Shown: one piece after another, positions 22,363 to 33,506 of the stretch
Layout: every line of letters starts with the position of its first letter
Position numbering within the stretch: position 1 is the stretch's first letter
DNA from: Pezicula radicicola
Lineage: Eukaryota > Ascomycota > Leotiomycetes > Helotiales > Dermateaceae
Assembly: GCA_003008705.1 (NCBI GenBank)
Contig: PDUO01000007.1
Location: 843,885 to 907,884, forward strand
Direction of reading: 5' to 3'
Length of the DNA stretch: 64,000 bases
The notes under the pieces: model-generated
Told to the model about the DNA's origin: nothing
Seen by the model: the letters and a program-made list of their open reading frames with translations, nothing else
Database searches by the model: none
Program-made: the position numbers and the translations under genes

Positions 22363-24227
22363 AGATCTTCGTAGGAATTCATCTAGATGGTTACTATATT
22401 ACTCTTTACAGTCGACTTCAATAGGTAAATTTACCTTGTCTTTGTAAATGTTTGGTCTTATAGCTAAAAGGGATTGGTTACAAGGAGGAAAGAAATCTGG
22501 GAATCAGGAAAGTAGTTCTTAGAATGGAAAAATATCCTACTATATAATTGCTAGTATCTTTAAATGTTGTATTATTTGTCACTGTTTAGAGGTAAATAAC
22601 GCTTTAGATTCTTAGCACTACACAATGCTCCTCTCTTTTGTGCTAGTCTCTATACAAATACTCTTTGCTAAATTATTACTTTTGTAATGATAAGGTGGAC
22701 TCTCTATAACCTAGTATAATAACTTCCCAACGTAGCGTAGCTCAATTTACGTATTTTCAGCACCACAGTATTATAACTACGCACCTTATAAACGCTGAAA
22801 CGGGCTTAAGTAAAACTTTTTCAACTATGGGGGCGACCCTCTAACTTGCACTCCCCCTTTTGTACTAATAGTATCGCACTATCCGATTAATTGCGATCCT
22901 TGTCTTCCCATCCGCTAGAAGGGTAACTTGCTTTTCGAGTTTAACTTTAATTAGTCTACACAGGAGCCGTAGTATTAGGAGCTAAGTTCGTAAATACGCT
23001 TTAAGGTGTCTAGTTTCAATAGCAGCTGCAGATGCTTATTATTGCCCGCCCTACCTCATGCGTTTAATGTCGTAGCTATTTGCTAAACCTCCAAAGGTCT
23101 CGTATAGTCCGTCCTACATATTGGTGCCTTCTTGCAATACAGAATATTTGTAAAGCCATTAAGGGATCTTAGGGCCTTGGGTCTTGTTCTGTCTTAAGTG
23201 CTCAGGTGCGATATGCTGATAAATCACGTGTTGTGTGAAATTTGCTAGCTCGCTTAGAAATGGCACCTTAAGCGACGAGGTAAAGATAAGCCGTACAAGA
23301 AGGAATCACTGGGATTTTAAAGAAGGGACCTGTGAAAGCCTTCCCCAGGGTGCATCATATGTAGTAGACAGTCTTAATCGGTATAGTAGTAGTTGTTATA
23401 GGGAGGCCCTCACCAGAGTCATTCATTCTCGTATTTATAATCTTATTTCTTGCGTTATTTCCCTTTTTCTAAATCAAAATTAGCACTTTGCAGTCTTTGG
23501 TATACGTTGTACTCTTTTAAGATTATCTTGCTAATAAAATAGCAATGTCTTAAGACAGCGAAACACAAACCTACTATTATTTACCAATAATAGAATATAG
23601 TATACTAACTTACTCACTAGACTTACTTTACTTTAGGCTAATATTAATTTAGTTTATATAAATATTATTCTTATTATACTTATTATACTAGTTCTCTAGT
23701 ATAATAGAAGTAGTTTACTTTCTTATTATAACTAGTTTTTACTTTATCTTACTACGATTAATCTAACTACTATTAGCTCTATTCTAGATTAATTTAATAT
23801 TATAATAGTCTAGTTAAGCTTTTATATCTACTATTAATAGGTTTACCCCTTTACTATTCTACTACGTTATTAGCTATATGCTTTCTTTGCTAAGTATAGT
23901 GTATAAATAATAATGTTATCTCTAATGCAACTATAGAAAGTCGCAACCTAGATAGTAAGATTTAGCGCCAAAGAATCATAAAGTATATAAAGCTTTAAAA
24001 ACCTGTATACTAATGATTGGGAGTGCTTAGGAGAAATAGAACCAGACAGCCTTGGGCCTTGGACCTCAGTCAGATTATCGCAGATATTCTTAGACGTAGG
24101 GGTGATAAATGAAGGCGAATTTTTTGAAGATTTTAAAGAAAGGACGAATTAAATAAATCGAATTTTTAGGATCTTGATTTAAAATCTTTAAGCCCTGATT
24201 GGGTTGGTTCAACGTTGCTAAGTCTAG
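22363..24227. other. AT-rich intergenic stretch with a hairpin repeat
   Basis: No supported gene. 23560-24000 is extremely AT-rich, in the style of sequence degraded by repeat-induced point mutation. 23221-23360 resembles 55741-55880, sharing a GTGATGTG/GTGTTGTG stretch, a CTCGCTTA block and a hairpin. Confidence 0.55.
23325..23353. repeat. Dispersed hairpin repeat, diverged copy
   Basis: GGACCTGTGAAAGCCTTCCC followed by CAGGGTGC forms an imperfect inverted repeat like those at 55637, 55854, 55948 and 62650. Confidence 0.5.
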
Positions 24228-26090
24228 TCACTCCGTTTTGAAATACTTCTTAACTTTAGGTATAATCTCGGAGTATTGATCCGGTATCATCATCTCCAAT
24301 TGGTGGGTTTTATAACGCGGATCTAGGATGTGAGCTGCGAATAGCAACATTTGATCATCAAGCTTCTTCATATATGTAACGTGTTTTGCTTTGCCCTTTG
24401 AAAACGCGTTTTGAATGGACATATCAAGGGCTGTAAAGTCGCCAACCCTTTCGACTACATCATCAAGGAGAGCTTCCAAATCCCAATAGATATCGAGACT
24501 TTGTGAGATCGACGGTATAACTTTGGAGACTTTCAGAGTGAGGTCTTTTACCGGCTTCAGAATCTTCCGTAGTTGATAGAGCGAGACAATCTCTTCTGAT
24601 GAGGGGAGGAGGCACTTGACTTGCGGGTGAGTATCATCGAACTCTGTATACTCGGCTTCGAGCTCAAGGAATTGGTAAATCATGTCGTAGGCCGAATTCC
24701 AGCGAGTGTCGACATCGTAAGTTAGCTTTCGATAGTGCGTGCGGGGCATGCTTTTGAAGTCTTACTCCCTAGGCCTTGATCTCAACATCTAGAGATTGAG
24801 GAGGCGGATTTTAGCAATCGCACTTCGACTAGAGTCTCTCGGAATGGTGTAATTGTTGCTTTTATCCTCTTCATCCCACTTATCAATAATATTCTTAGCT
24901 TCCTTCGCAGTGCCTGCCTTGAGATCTTGCAAGACGCACTCACAAATGAGTGAGGTAACATGAGCTAGATAGCGGATCCAACTCTTCTTGCCGTGAAAGC
25001 GCATGCGAAACCTCCCGATTGGGCCCACCTTGTCGTCGAATTTGATCTTGAGAGAATCGTACAGAGACTGACAGAGCGTGCCGTTGTTGCCGGCGTTGTC
25101 TCCCGTAATGGCGAGAAGCTTAGGCTTGAGCTCCTTAAGTGTCTTCTCAACTATCTCAGCTAGTTGTTCGCCAGTGTGAGATCCTTTGAGCTCAATAAAC
25201 TCAATAACCTCCTCTCTCTCATCAAACTCCGGCGTAATCCAGTGCGCAATAATAGCGAAAATAGGCACCCGATTCGGTTCTGTCCAAATATCAAGGGCGA
25301 ACGAGATGGTAGTACAATTGTACTCAAGCTGAATTTTCAGCTTCTCCCTGAGATCGACAAAGTCAGTATATATATGATTGCGTAAAGTAATACGACTTCT
25401 GTACGCGCAGGTTGTATTGTGCGCCAAGGACATCTCTTGGAAAGTAAGAGTCTCAATAACAGAAGGGTTGTCGGTGTTTTACAAACCACCGGCGGATAGA
25501 CTCACTTGCCGTGAGTCTTTGCTCTCTGCCTAGGTCAACCGCTCCATGCGTCTGCCTCTGTATAATCTCCTCCACCATTGGCGCGGCTGTACCCATTAAT
25601 CCGAGCATGGTGTGACTCCTTCGTAATACTGTGCGTTTTAAATGGTCTCCCACACCAGAGGTAACCCCGCGGGAGTTCGGTTCAAGGACCTTAAATCTCT
25701 TCCGAAGAGCATAAGGATTTCGAAGGCACTCTGTACAAGTCTACCGGAACTCTTGGAAGATCTTCGGTCTATCCTTGTACTCTGAGTAAAAGCTTCCGTC
25801 TATAGCTTCCGTCTGCATATACCAATAAACGTGGCTGTTCTGGTCTCTTTTGTTGCGAACGTGCTTTTGTTTTTTGTCGGGCTACTTCTTGATAAGTTCG
25901 GCTTTCTCTGCAGGCGGTATATGACTACTGTTCAATGGTGGCTCTGGTGTATCCGCGTCGGGCATGTCGTCATCTGGCTCACAGTCAGGATACCGCGGGA
26001 GCGCACAGACAATTGTATCTTCGCCAGGTGAAAGGGGAGGAGAAGGAACCGGAGTTGTGCTACAGTAGGATCAGGACGGGCGCGCGGGGG
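24228..26090 (-). pseudogene. Dead hAT-family transposase
   Basis: Read on the minus strand, the segments join into one hAT transposase broken by stops and a frameshift. N-terminal part (about 26080-25460): a BED-like zinc finger with CTECLRNPYALRKRF, then GVGDHLKRTVLRRSH, after an acidic proline-rich leader. Middle (25433-24789): TISFALDIWTEPNRVPIFAI, AITGDNAGNNGTL and IRYLAHVTSLICECVLQDL, the RNase H-like core. C-terminal part (24749-24228): VDTRWNSAYDMI, LDIYWDLE and LFAAHILDPRYKTHQLEM. Lesions: TAG at 25882-25884, TAG at 25741-25743 (probably once TGG), a one-base shift near 25450, TAG at 24789-24791, TAA at 24762-24764 and a TGA after KKYFKTE. The dimerisation region is missing. Several stops fit C-to-T or G-to-A change, as expected of repeat-induced point mutation. 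Confidence 0.85.
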
Positions 26091-27205
26091 ATTCTAAGGT
26101 TTGAGTTGAGGACGTCCGATGCGGGCATAATTCTGGGCTGGCATATTACGCCGGGTCCTAGGAGCGAAGAAATTTGCTGCGGCAGATGCTTTTGATTGAG
26201 CATAAGTCATACTATAATGTTATAATTAGCTATCGGTTTGTAAAGTAATTAAATAAGGAAGGGGTAGTTAGAGGAGTAGTGAAGTTTTACCTGCTGTCCG
26301 CTGAAGAGCTCGAGAATCGACGCGAAACAGGTAGTCGGAACGATACCAAATAAACTACAATAAAGTATAAGGGAGAGTAATTTGAGCACCAGAAATCAAT
26401 ATTTAATAAAATGCGGCCCTCTGGGTGGAATATTGAGATGGTTCGATAATGTGGTAGTGTTGAGAGAGGATGAAGAAAAAGGAGGAGTTCAGTCGCACTT
26501 CGAGAATTTTAAATTGGTGAGTCGCGCTAAGGAAAACAGTATCCTTCACCACATTCTATACCTTACCACTTCGCATTTTTCTTAGACACTTAAGAACTCA
26601 AATAGGTATTTACGTGTAGACAAGTTGGTAGAAGACTCCTACCAAGTTTGGTGCATTTTAATTAAGTTCACCATATAAATAATTAAAGATTAAAATCAAA
26701 TATGGCGTTGTACACAAAGGATCCAAGTAGCCAAATGCGGGGTGGATATCTCCATCTATAGATTCTGTTCTACAGTAATTACCTTCAAAGTATGGGGATG
26801 TGTTTGTGGCTTAATCATTTACGAAGTAGTGACAATTTCTTGTGGCGGGGTAGAATTGATGACGTGCGGTAACCTGACAGCGGCCTCCACGGGATTTTAC
26901 GGCACTGTCCCGGAACCACTTGGACTTACAGTACTTGTCCAGTTGCAGATTCGATTCCTGGGGTACCAAGACTGCTCGGCGCCCTTTTCCGATACACGTG
27001 AGAAAGCCGCGGAGGGTCAATTCCATCGCCGCCATTTTCATGCACCAGCAACACATGTCTGTCATTTCCTCGGGAATCGTAGGTGGAAAGTCAAAGCTGG
27101 GAACAATATAGCAAACATGTCGCACTCCCAAATCTCTGTCGAATTGTCGCTGAACGACTTTTCTGCTATTCTACCCCAACCACACAAAACCAGACTTCAA
27201 TCGAC
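26091..27205. other. Intergenic, upstream region of SSADH gene
   Basis: No supported gene. A 218-codon frame (26742-27398) overlaps two real exons of the dehydrogenase in another frame and is not credible. A CCCGGAACC lies near 26910. The left part may still belong to the hAT element. Confidence 0.5.
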
Positions 27206-28992
27206 ATGCGCTCCATCCCAGGCACCGGAAGTGCTTCAGAGTACCATGAGAATGCTCTCTCGAAGGTGGGCCTTCCTATCTGTGGCGCTTCGAAGGTGTG
27301 AACATGAGGAACTAATCGACTGGACTGCTGTCATAGTTGAAAGACCCCTCGTTATTCATCAAGGACGCATTCATCGACGGCCAATGGCTATCCACTGACA
27401 AGAAGTTTGATGTATACGGTGCGGACCGATGGATGAACTAGACAGGAAGCAATAAGCTGATTGACACCAAACAGAACCATCCACCGCCACCGTTCTGGGA
27501 AAAGTCACCGACTGTGACCTGGGCCATTTCCAAACCGCCATCAAGAGCGCATACGCAGCTCAGAAGCCATTCGCCTCCAGTACGACTGGCGCCTCCCGGG
27601 GAACGCTGCTGAGGAAATGGTACGATTTGATCTTGGCAAATCAGGATGACAGTATGCCATCCCCTCCATTATGGGCTTAACTCAACCTCTACTAACCCTG
27701 GCTTTCCCAATTGAACAGTCGCAACAATCTTGTGTCTTGAGAATGGCAAGACCTACTCGGAAGCGAAAGGCGAGGTTATCTATGCTGCAAGCTTCATCGC
27801 CTGGTTTGCTGAAGAAGCAACCCGTGCATACGGTGTGACCATACCATCCTCCACCCCTAACACCACGCTCTTCACCCTCCGCGAGCCCATCGGTGTATGC
27901 GGCATCATCACACCATGGAACTTCCCAGCCGCCATGATAACCAGGAAAATCGCACCCGCACTAGCTGCTGGTTGCGCTGTAGTCATCAAGCCTCCTAGTG
28001 AAACCCCCTTCACCTGCCTTGCGCTAACGAAGCTGGCCATGGAAGCCGGCTTTCCTCCTGCCACCATTCAAGTTTGTCCAACGAAGAATCGCGAAGCCGC
28101 AACGGAGCTGGCAACGAACCCCCTTGTGCATAAGATCAGCTTTACAGGTTCAACTGGCGTAGGTAAGATGTTGGCTAAACTTGCGACGGGAACCTTGAAG
28201 AAAGTTAGCTTGGAACTTGGTGGGAACGCCCCCTTTATTGTATTTAATGACGCCGATCTTGATCTTGCTGTCGAGGGGGCAATGTTCTGCAAGTTCCGTT
28301 GTTCTGGGCAGACATGTGTGTGGTTAGTCGACCGCCTTTCTGATTCTACCTGGCGATTTGCTACCTGAGATGTCCAATGCTGACGCGAAGTCTCTCACAG
28401 CGCAAACCGGCTCTATGTCCAAAAGGGCATCGCCAAAGAATTCACTGCTAAACTAGTAGAGAAGGTCTCAGCTTTACAAATTGGCGCTGGACTGGAGTCG
28501 GGCACTACCCAAGGTCCTCTAGTCAACAAGGCTGCCGTTGACAAAGTCAAACAACATGTTGACGATGCGGTGTCTAAGGGTGCAAAAGTCGAAATCGGTG
28601 GCTCGCAATCCGACACTGCTGGTTTTTACTTCCCTCCCACTGTTCTGTCTGGCGTTCGAGTCGATATGATGGTAAGTAAGGAAGAGACGTTCGGTCCTTT
28701 GGCTCCGATCTTCGAATTTGAGACCGAGGATGAAGCCATTGAGCTCGCGAACGACACTGAGTTTGGTCTTGCGGGATACTTTTTCTCGCGAGATATTAGC
28801 AGAGCCATGCGCGTGGCACAGAGATTGCAAGTCGGGATGGTCGGCGTCAACACGGGCAAGATTAGCGCGGCAGAGGCACCGTTTGGAGGAGTGAAGGAGA
28901 GTGGCTATGGAAAGGAGGGAAGCTTGTATGGTCTTGAGGAGTATCAGATTGTCAAAAGCATCACCATTGGGAACCAAGACGCAAGGGCATGA
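27206..28992 (+). CDS. UGA2: Succinate-semialdehyde dehydrogenase (NAD(P)+)
   Basis: Oxidises succinate semialdehyde to succinate (GABA shunt, feeding the TCA cycle). Exons 27206-27265, 27337-27418, 27475-27651, 27719-28322 and 28401-28992. Phases agree and give 504 residues, the normal length. Motifs: DAFIDGQWLST, ILCLENGKTYSEAKGEV, GVCGIITPWNFPAAMITRK, CAVVIKPPSETPFTCLAL, SFTGSTGVGKML, catalytic Glu in SLELGGNAPF, catalytic Cys in CSGQTCVCANRLYVQKG (formed across intron 4), KEETFGPLAPIFEF and PFGGVKESGYGKEGS. All catalytic residues are present. It is the left end of the catabolic gene block and could handle a C4 semialdehyde made there, though a plain GABA-shunt role is equally likely. Confidence 0.94.
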
Positions 28993-29397
28993 ATGACAGT
29001 GTCAAAGATAGATTTAGTTAGGAATTTACTATAAATAAACCGAAGATACTTTGTCAATCATCTCTGTGATTGTAGTAGGATACAGGATACGTTATATGGT
29101 TTAAGAATCTGCCAAACTAGATATTAACAATACGGCTAGATTCTGTCATGCCACTTCGTCTTCGTCTATCAGTGCATCAATTGAACTTCCGGAACTATGC
29201 TTAGGCAACTCCACCATGCGGGACTAGTATTCCGCCTCAAATGATGTCCCGAGTATTTCAATCGAGAAAGGCTTTCGCATAAATATAACGCGAACGCCGT
29301 AGTATAATAGCATCACTACGCCCAACAAAAGTATATTTTACTCTGCTTCCCTTATGAAACACATACTATACTTGAATTCTAGCGACCAAAATAAATA
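28993..29397. promoter_or_regulatory. Upstream region of the TDH-type gene with TTCCGGAA palindrome
   Basis: 405 bp between two genes on the same strand. At 29187-29194 it contains the 8-bp palindrome TTCCGGAA. Its arms match the inverted CCGGAA/TTCCGG repeat in the promoter at 33244-33261. Whether it binds a regulator is inference. Confidence 0.35.
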
Positions 29398-30622
29398 ATG
29401 GCTACTCCGAACGAATACACAATTGCCTCAATTCCAGGAGATGGCATAGGTGTAGAGGTCATCGAGCAGGCAATAAAAGTACTCGAGAGACTTCAGAAGC
29501 TATCTAAGACGTTCAAATTGCACATAGAAACTCTTGACTGGAGCTCGGAACGATACCTGAAGAAGGGCGAGTAGATGCCGGCGGACGGCTTGGAGACTTT
29601 GAAGAAATTCGACGCCATCTTGTTTGGTGCAGTAGGATCACCTGGTACGTGTAATGGCCTGCACAACTAATTGCAGGTCACTTCCCATTCAACAATTAAG
29701 TTTAACGGCAATTAGATGTACCTGATCATATTTCACTTTGGGGGCTGATCCTTCCAATTCGCAAGGTCGTAAGTCTAATGTGCTCAAAATCAACAACCCA
29801 GAGACAGCAGGTAGTTGGGTTGGCTAACAAGCAGAATGGTAGTTCAATCAATACGTCAATATCCGTCCGATCCGTATCCTGCCTGGCCTATCATCTCCGC
29901 TCAAACAAGTCAACGACCGTGATCTCGACTGGGTCATTGTTCGCGAAAACAGTGAAGGAGAGTACGCAGGCCAAGGAGGCACCACACACGAAGACACACC
30001 ATACACCATAGCCAACGAAGTCGCTGTTTTCACCAGGGTTGGAATTGAGCGAACTATGCGCTTTGCCTTCGAGACCGCCTCAATTCGGCCGCGGAAACAG
30101 TTGACGATGGTGACCAAAAGCAACGCGCAGCGGCACGGACTCGTCCTGTGGGACAAGATCTTCTTCGAAGTAGCCAAGGAGTTTCCCGACGTGAAGATAG
30201 ACAAGATGCTAGTGGATGCTATGACGGTCCGAATGGTCCTCAACCCTAGCAGCTTGGATACGATCGTGGCTACAAATCTACACGGCGATATCCTCTCGGA
30301 TTTGGCTGCGGCACTTTCGGGTAGTATTGGAGTGGCGCCTTCCAGTAACCTGAATCCTACAAGGCAATACCCCAGCATGTTTGAGCCGATTCACGGGAGT
30401 GCCCCCGATATTACTGGGCTCGGCGTCGCAAATCCGATTGGTACGTTTTGGAGTGCAGCAGAGATGTTGAAGTGGTTGGGGGAAGGATTGGCTGCAGATA
30501 ATTTGATGACTGCAATTGACAAGGTAACTGAGAAAGGCATCAAAACCAGGGACGTGGGAGGAACAGCACATACTAATCAAGTAACTGAGGCACTGCTGGA
30601 GGAGCTTAACGCACTCTATTAG
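29398..30622 (+). pseudogene. Tartrate/isopropylmalate-type dehydrogenase with one in-frame TAG
   Basis: Family members oxidise and decarboxylate tartrate, malate or isopropylmalate with NAD+. Exons 29398-29644, 29716-29768 and 29843-30622. Phases agree and give 359 codons, a full-length tartrate-dehydrogenase-like protein. Motifs: SIPGDGIGVEVIEQA, FDAILFGAVGSPDVPDHISL, QYVNIRPIRILPG, WVIVRENSEGEYAGQGG, TKSNAQRHGLVLWDKIF, DAMTVRMVLNP, ATNLHGDILSDLAAAL and FEPIHGSAPDITG. Catalytic Arg, Lys and Asp residues are all in place. The only defect is TAG at 29572-29574, after SSERYLKKGE and before MPADGLETLKKF, where relatives I recall have Tyr. It is not removable by any plausible intron. It may be a recent pseudogene, a readthrough case, or a base error; restart at the ATG directly after the stop would lose the first 59 residues. 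Confidence 0.85.
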
Positions 30623-31129
30623 TATAAAGCTTCCATCCCGAGTAGTTTGATATCATACAAAATACCGTATGTTCTCTAGTAATCTAAAACTTTGGGTACT
30701 CGGCACAATTCATCCTATTTTAGCTTATCATATTGCACTGATTAGTATAATACTATGTTAAATACCTTCTGCCTCCTCTCTTCTCCTTCTTGCGATCAGC
30801 ATGCCGAACCCGTGATTAGACAACACCGAGCATGTTTTGTTTATGAGCGTATGCTTCTTCTCTCCAGGACTTTGCTTGTAATAATACCACCACAGTCATA
30901 CTGTAACAATTCACGATGAGATGGCTTTCATGGCAATTTCAATATATGGACCACTGGACTGATGGGCACTAAATGGCCTCCGTTTATCTGATTAAATCCG
31001 ACTTGCTTAAAAACAGTAAAATATGGCCAAAACAAGAACAGCTAGTTCAACAAGATTGTAACAAATTAAATCCTTTCTTGATTTTCTTCTCTTCCCAGGT
31101 TGAGACAAAAAAGCCCACTGCCCCTCTAC
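30623..31129. other. Convergent intergenic region
   Basis: 3' regions of the TDH-type gene (plus) and the monooxygenase (minus). I see no gene or repeat in it. Confidence 0.5.
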
Positions 31130-32948
31130 TCAGATATTTAGTATAGATGCAAGACTCGCCTGACTTCTCCGGGCGACCTGACCAAGGACTTGAGGCAATT
31201 CCGAAGCAATATTAGTCCGACCGACGACAACCAACGCCGCAGCTGCAGCAATAAGCTTGGTAAGAAGTCTCGTAGTCTTGAACCAGCGACGAACCGTAAG
31301 CAGAGGCCAGAAACGAGTGCCACCGCTCAGGTTGAAAGCAGACCAGTCCGGGAAATATGTAGCCCACCAAAAGGACCGGGCCATGCCAGGCCAGGACGCA
31401 GCATTTCGTCCATAGTTTCCAATGTACCAGTTGGAGCAGTCACCAGCAAAGACCGTGTTAGCCAGCTGGGTATGGATGGAGTTGGTGAGACGATCCTCGG
31501 CAGCTTGCTTGACCTCGATGATAGATGCTCTGTGGTCGAGCAGCGGGTGAAAGAGACTTTTGAGTGCATAGTCGACCTGGGTCTCGCATGCGAAGAGAGC
31601 GGAGTTGTTAGCAGGGAAAGTATTAGGGCCGAAGAGGATAGCAAAGTTGGGAAAGTTGTGGACATGAGTACCCAGATACGCTTGAGCGCCGCGACACTGG
31701 TTCCACTGGTCTTGGAGAGTTATGCCACTGGCGCCAACAATTTCCATCGGGACGAGGAACTGAGCAACTTGAAAGCCTGTGGCCAGGACAATGATGTCGT
31801 AATCATCCTTGATGCCGGATGTACTGATAATTCCGGTCTCTGTCATTTCCTTGATTCCTTCTGGGATCAATGTCACGTTCGGTCGGTTCAAGGAGTCAAG
31901 GTAGTCGGGATCGAAGATGCGGCGCTTGCAACCCAGGGGAAACTTGGGAATGAGAGCGTCCCAGTATTTCTTTGGTGTCTTGGACTTGATATATTTGATT
32001 GACTCCTTCTCCGTTGCCTCTCGTGCTTTGAGTCCTTTGGGAGTCGGGAAATAGGTTGTTGTCTCCTCGTCAGCCTCCAGGAAGATGCGCAAACGGAGCA
32101 GCGGCTGCCAAAGAGGCACCCAGCGGAAAAGAAACTTGTCAAGACTGGTGTAAGTACGGTTGGGCCGAGCATGAAACCATTGCCCACTACGAGCATACTG
32201 CTTCACGGAAGCGGCATGCTTTGCAACAGTAGGCACGACTTGTGCAGCACTGCACCCATTGCCAATGACCGCGACGCGCTTCCCCTTGTAGTTGACCGAG
32301 TGATCCCATCGCGCAGTATGGAACATCGGGCCTTGAAACTTCTCCATATTAGGGAATACGACATCTCGAGGGTAGGAAATGGCGCCAACGGCAGACACAA
32401 ATACGGATGCGTATCTCGAGAATTCAATGCCTGTTTTCAAGTCTTTAAGTTTGACTTCCCATTTGCTCTTGTCGCTATCCCACTTTGCCCCTATGCATTC
32501 GACCGAAGTGTGAACGTGTTGACGTAAGTTGAACTTGTCCACGGTATCATCCATATCTAGATTCAAGATTAGCTTCCTCTACTATGTAACTTTTCGGCTG
32601 TTGTAGGAGAATGCTTACATTGCAATATCTCTGGTTGTTCACAAAGCTCCTTAGACCAGTTCGGATTTGGATTGAAGCTGAAGGAGTAGAGGTGGGACTT
32701 GAGATCGCAACCGCTGTCACGAAGATGTCAGTATTTTTCGAGGCTTGTGCTAATTACTTGGATTTCTCGTGCAAGACTTACCATCCTGGATAGGTATTAG
32801 TCCTCCAAGTACCGCCCACTCCATCCAGTTTCTCAAAGATTGTGAAGTCGTCAAAGTTGAGCTCCTGCTTCAGGCGGTATGCCATAGCTATGCCCGCCGG
32901 GCCAGCCCCAATAATAATAGCATTTAGTTCCTTTGCGTATTTTGACAT
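31130..32948 (-). CDS. Baeyer-Villiger-type flavin monooxygenase
   Basis: Inserts oxygen next to a carbonyl using FAD and NADPH, turning ketones into esters or lactones. Exons on the minus strand: 32948-32782, 32713-32619 and 32556-31130. Phases agree and give 562 residues. Motifs: FAD Rossmann GAGPAGIAMAY (about 14), GGTWRTNTYPGCGCD (FAD/NADP contact, formed across intron 1), the BVMO fingerprint FQGPMFHTARWDHS (FxGxxxHxxxW), NADPH Rossmann VIGNGCSAAQVVP, and ATGFQVAQF. A hydrophobic C-terminus (LLTKLIAAAAALVVVG) may anchor it to a membrane. I chose the ATG at 32948 rather than 32999, because the FAD fold begins there. It is divergently paired with the polyol dehydrogenase across a 558 bp promoter, which suggests co-regulation. 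Substrate unknown. Confidence 0.92.
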
Positions 32949-33506
32949 GATGGAAGCGTTAAATATGTGAGAAAATATGACAGATAGGTTGGAACTCAAG
33001 AAGAGCAGAAGAGGGTTTTGGGGAAGATGGCTTTTAACCCATCAGAGTAGCCATGGGAAATCATAGCTCGGCTGGAGATAATTCGTCGCCGCCATATCAC
33101 AACGCTTAAGATCCGCCAAGTGTGCATCAATCAATGGTTGCGTGCATCGCCTGATCTCCTCTGAAGATGCGGAATTGATTTAGGCGACTACTGTTGTTCG
33201 TCTTTAGTCCGGAAAACTGCCCGCCAACCAATCTGCTAAGCGACCGGAAACTGTATTCCGGGCATTTTATAGCCTCATTGGGAATGGGTTAATTCCACCT
33301 ACAACACAATGTATCATCAATTCGCGAGCGATCATTCGATATTATTCCGTTCGTTTGCATATATTTGATGAGCTCCATGGCGCTCGGGATATGCTGTGCA
33401 GTCCCGACATATCGATGACTGACCAGCTTCAAATGGAAGCTACGCCCTATATCTAAATGGCCAGGAAGCCTTTGCAGCCGGCTTGACATAAACCAGAGAA
33501 ATAACA
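32949..33506. promoter_or_regulatory. Shared divergent promoter, monooxygenase/polyol dehydrogenase
   Basis: 558 bp between head-to-head genes. At 33244-33261 it has CCGGAA-N6-TTCCGG, an inverted CGG-type repeat typical of Zn2Cys6 dimer sites, with a further TCCGGA at about 33208. Binding by the regulator at 39-42 kb is inference. Confidence 0.55.

Noticed and set aside
26742..27398. 218-codon frame upstream of SSADH
   Set aside because: Overlaps real SSADH exons 1 and 2 in a different frame and has no domain.
31190..32002. 270-codon plus-strand frame
   Set aside because: Antisense shadow of the Baeyer-Villiger monooxygenase.
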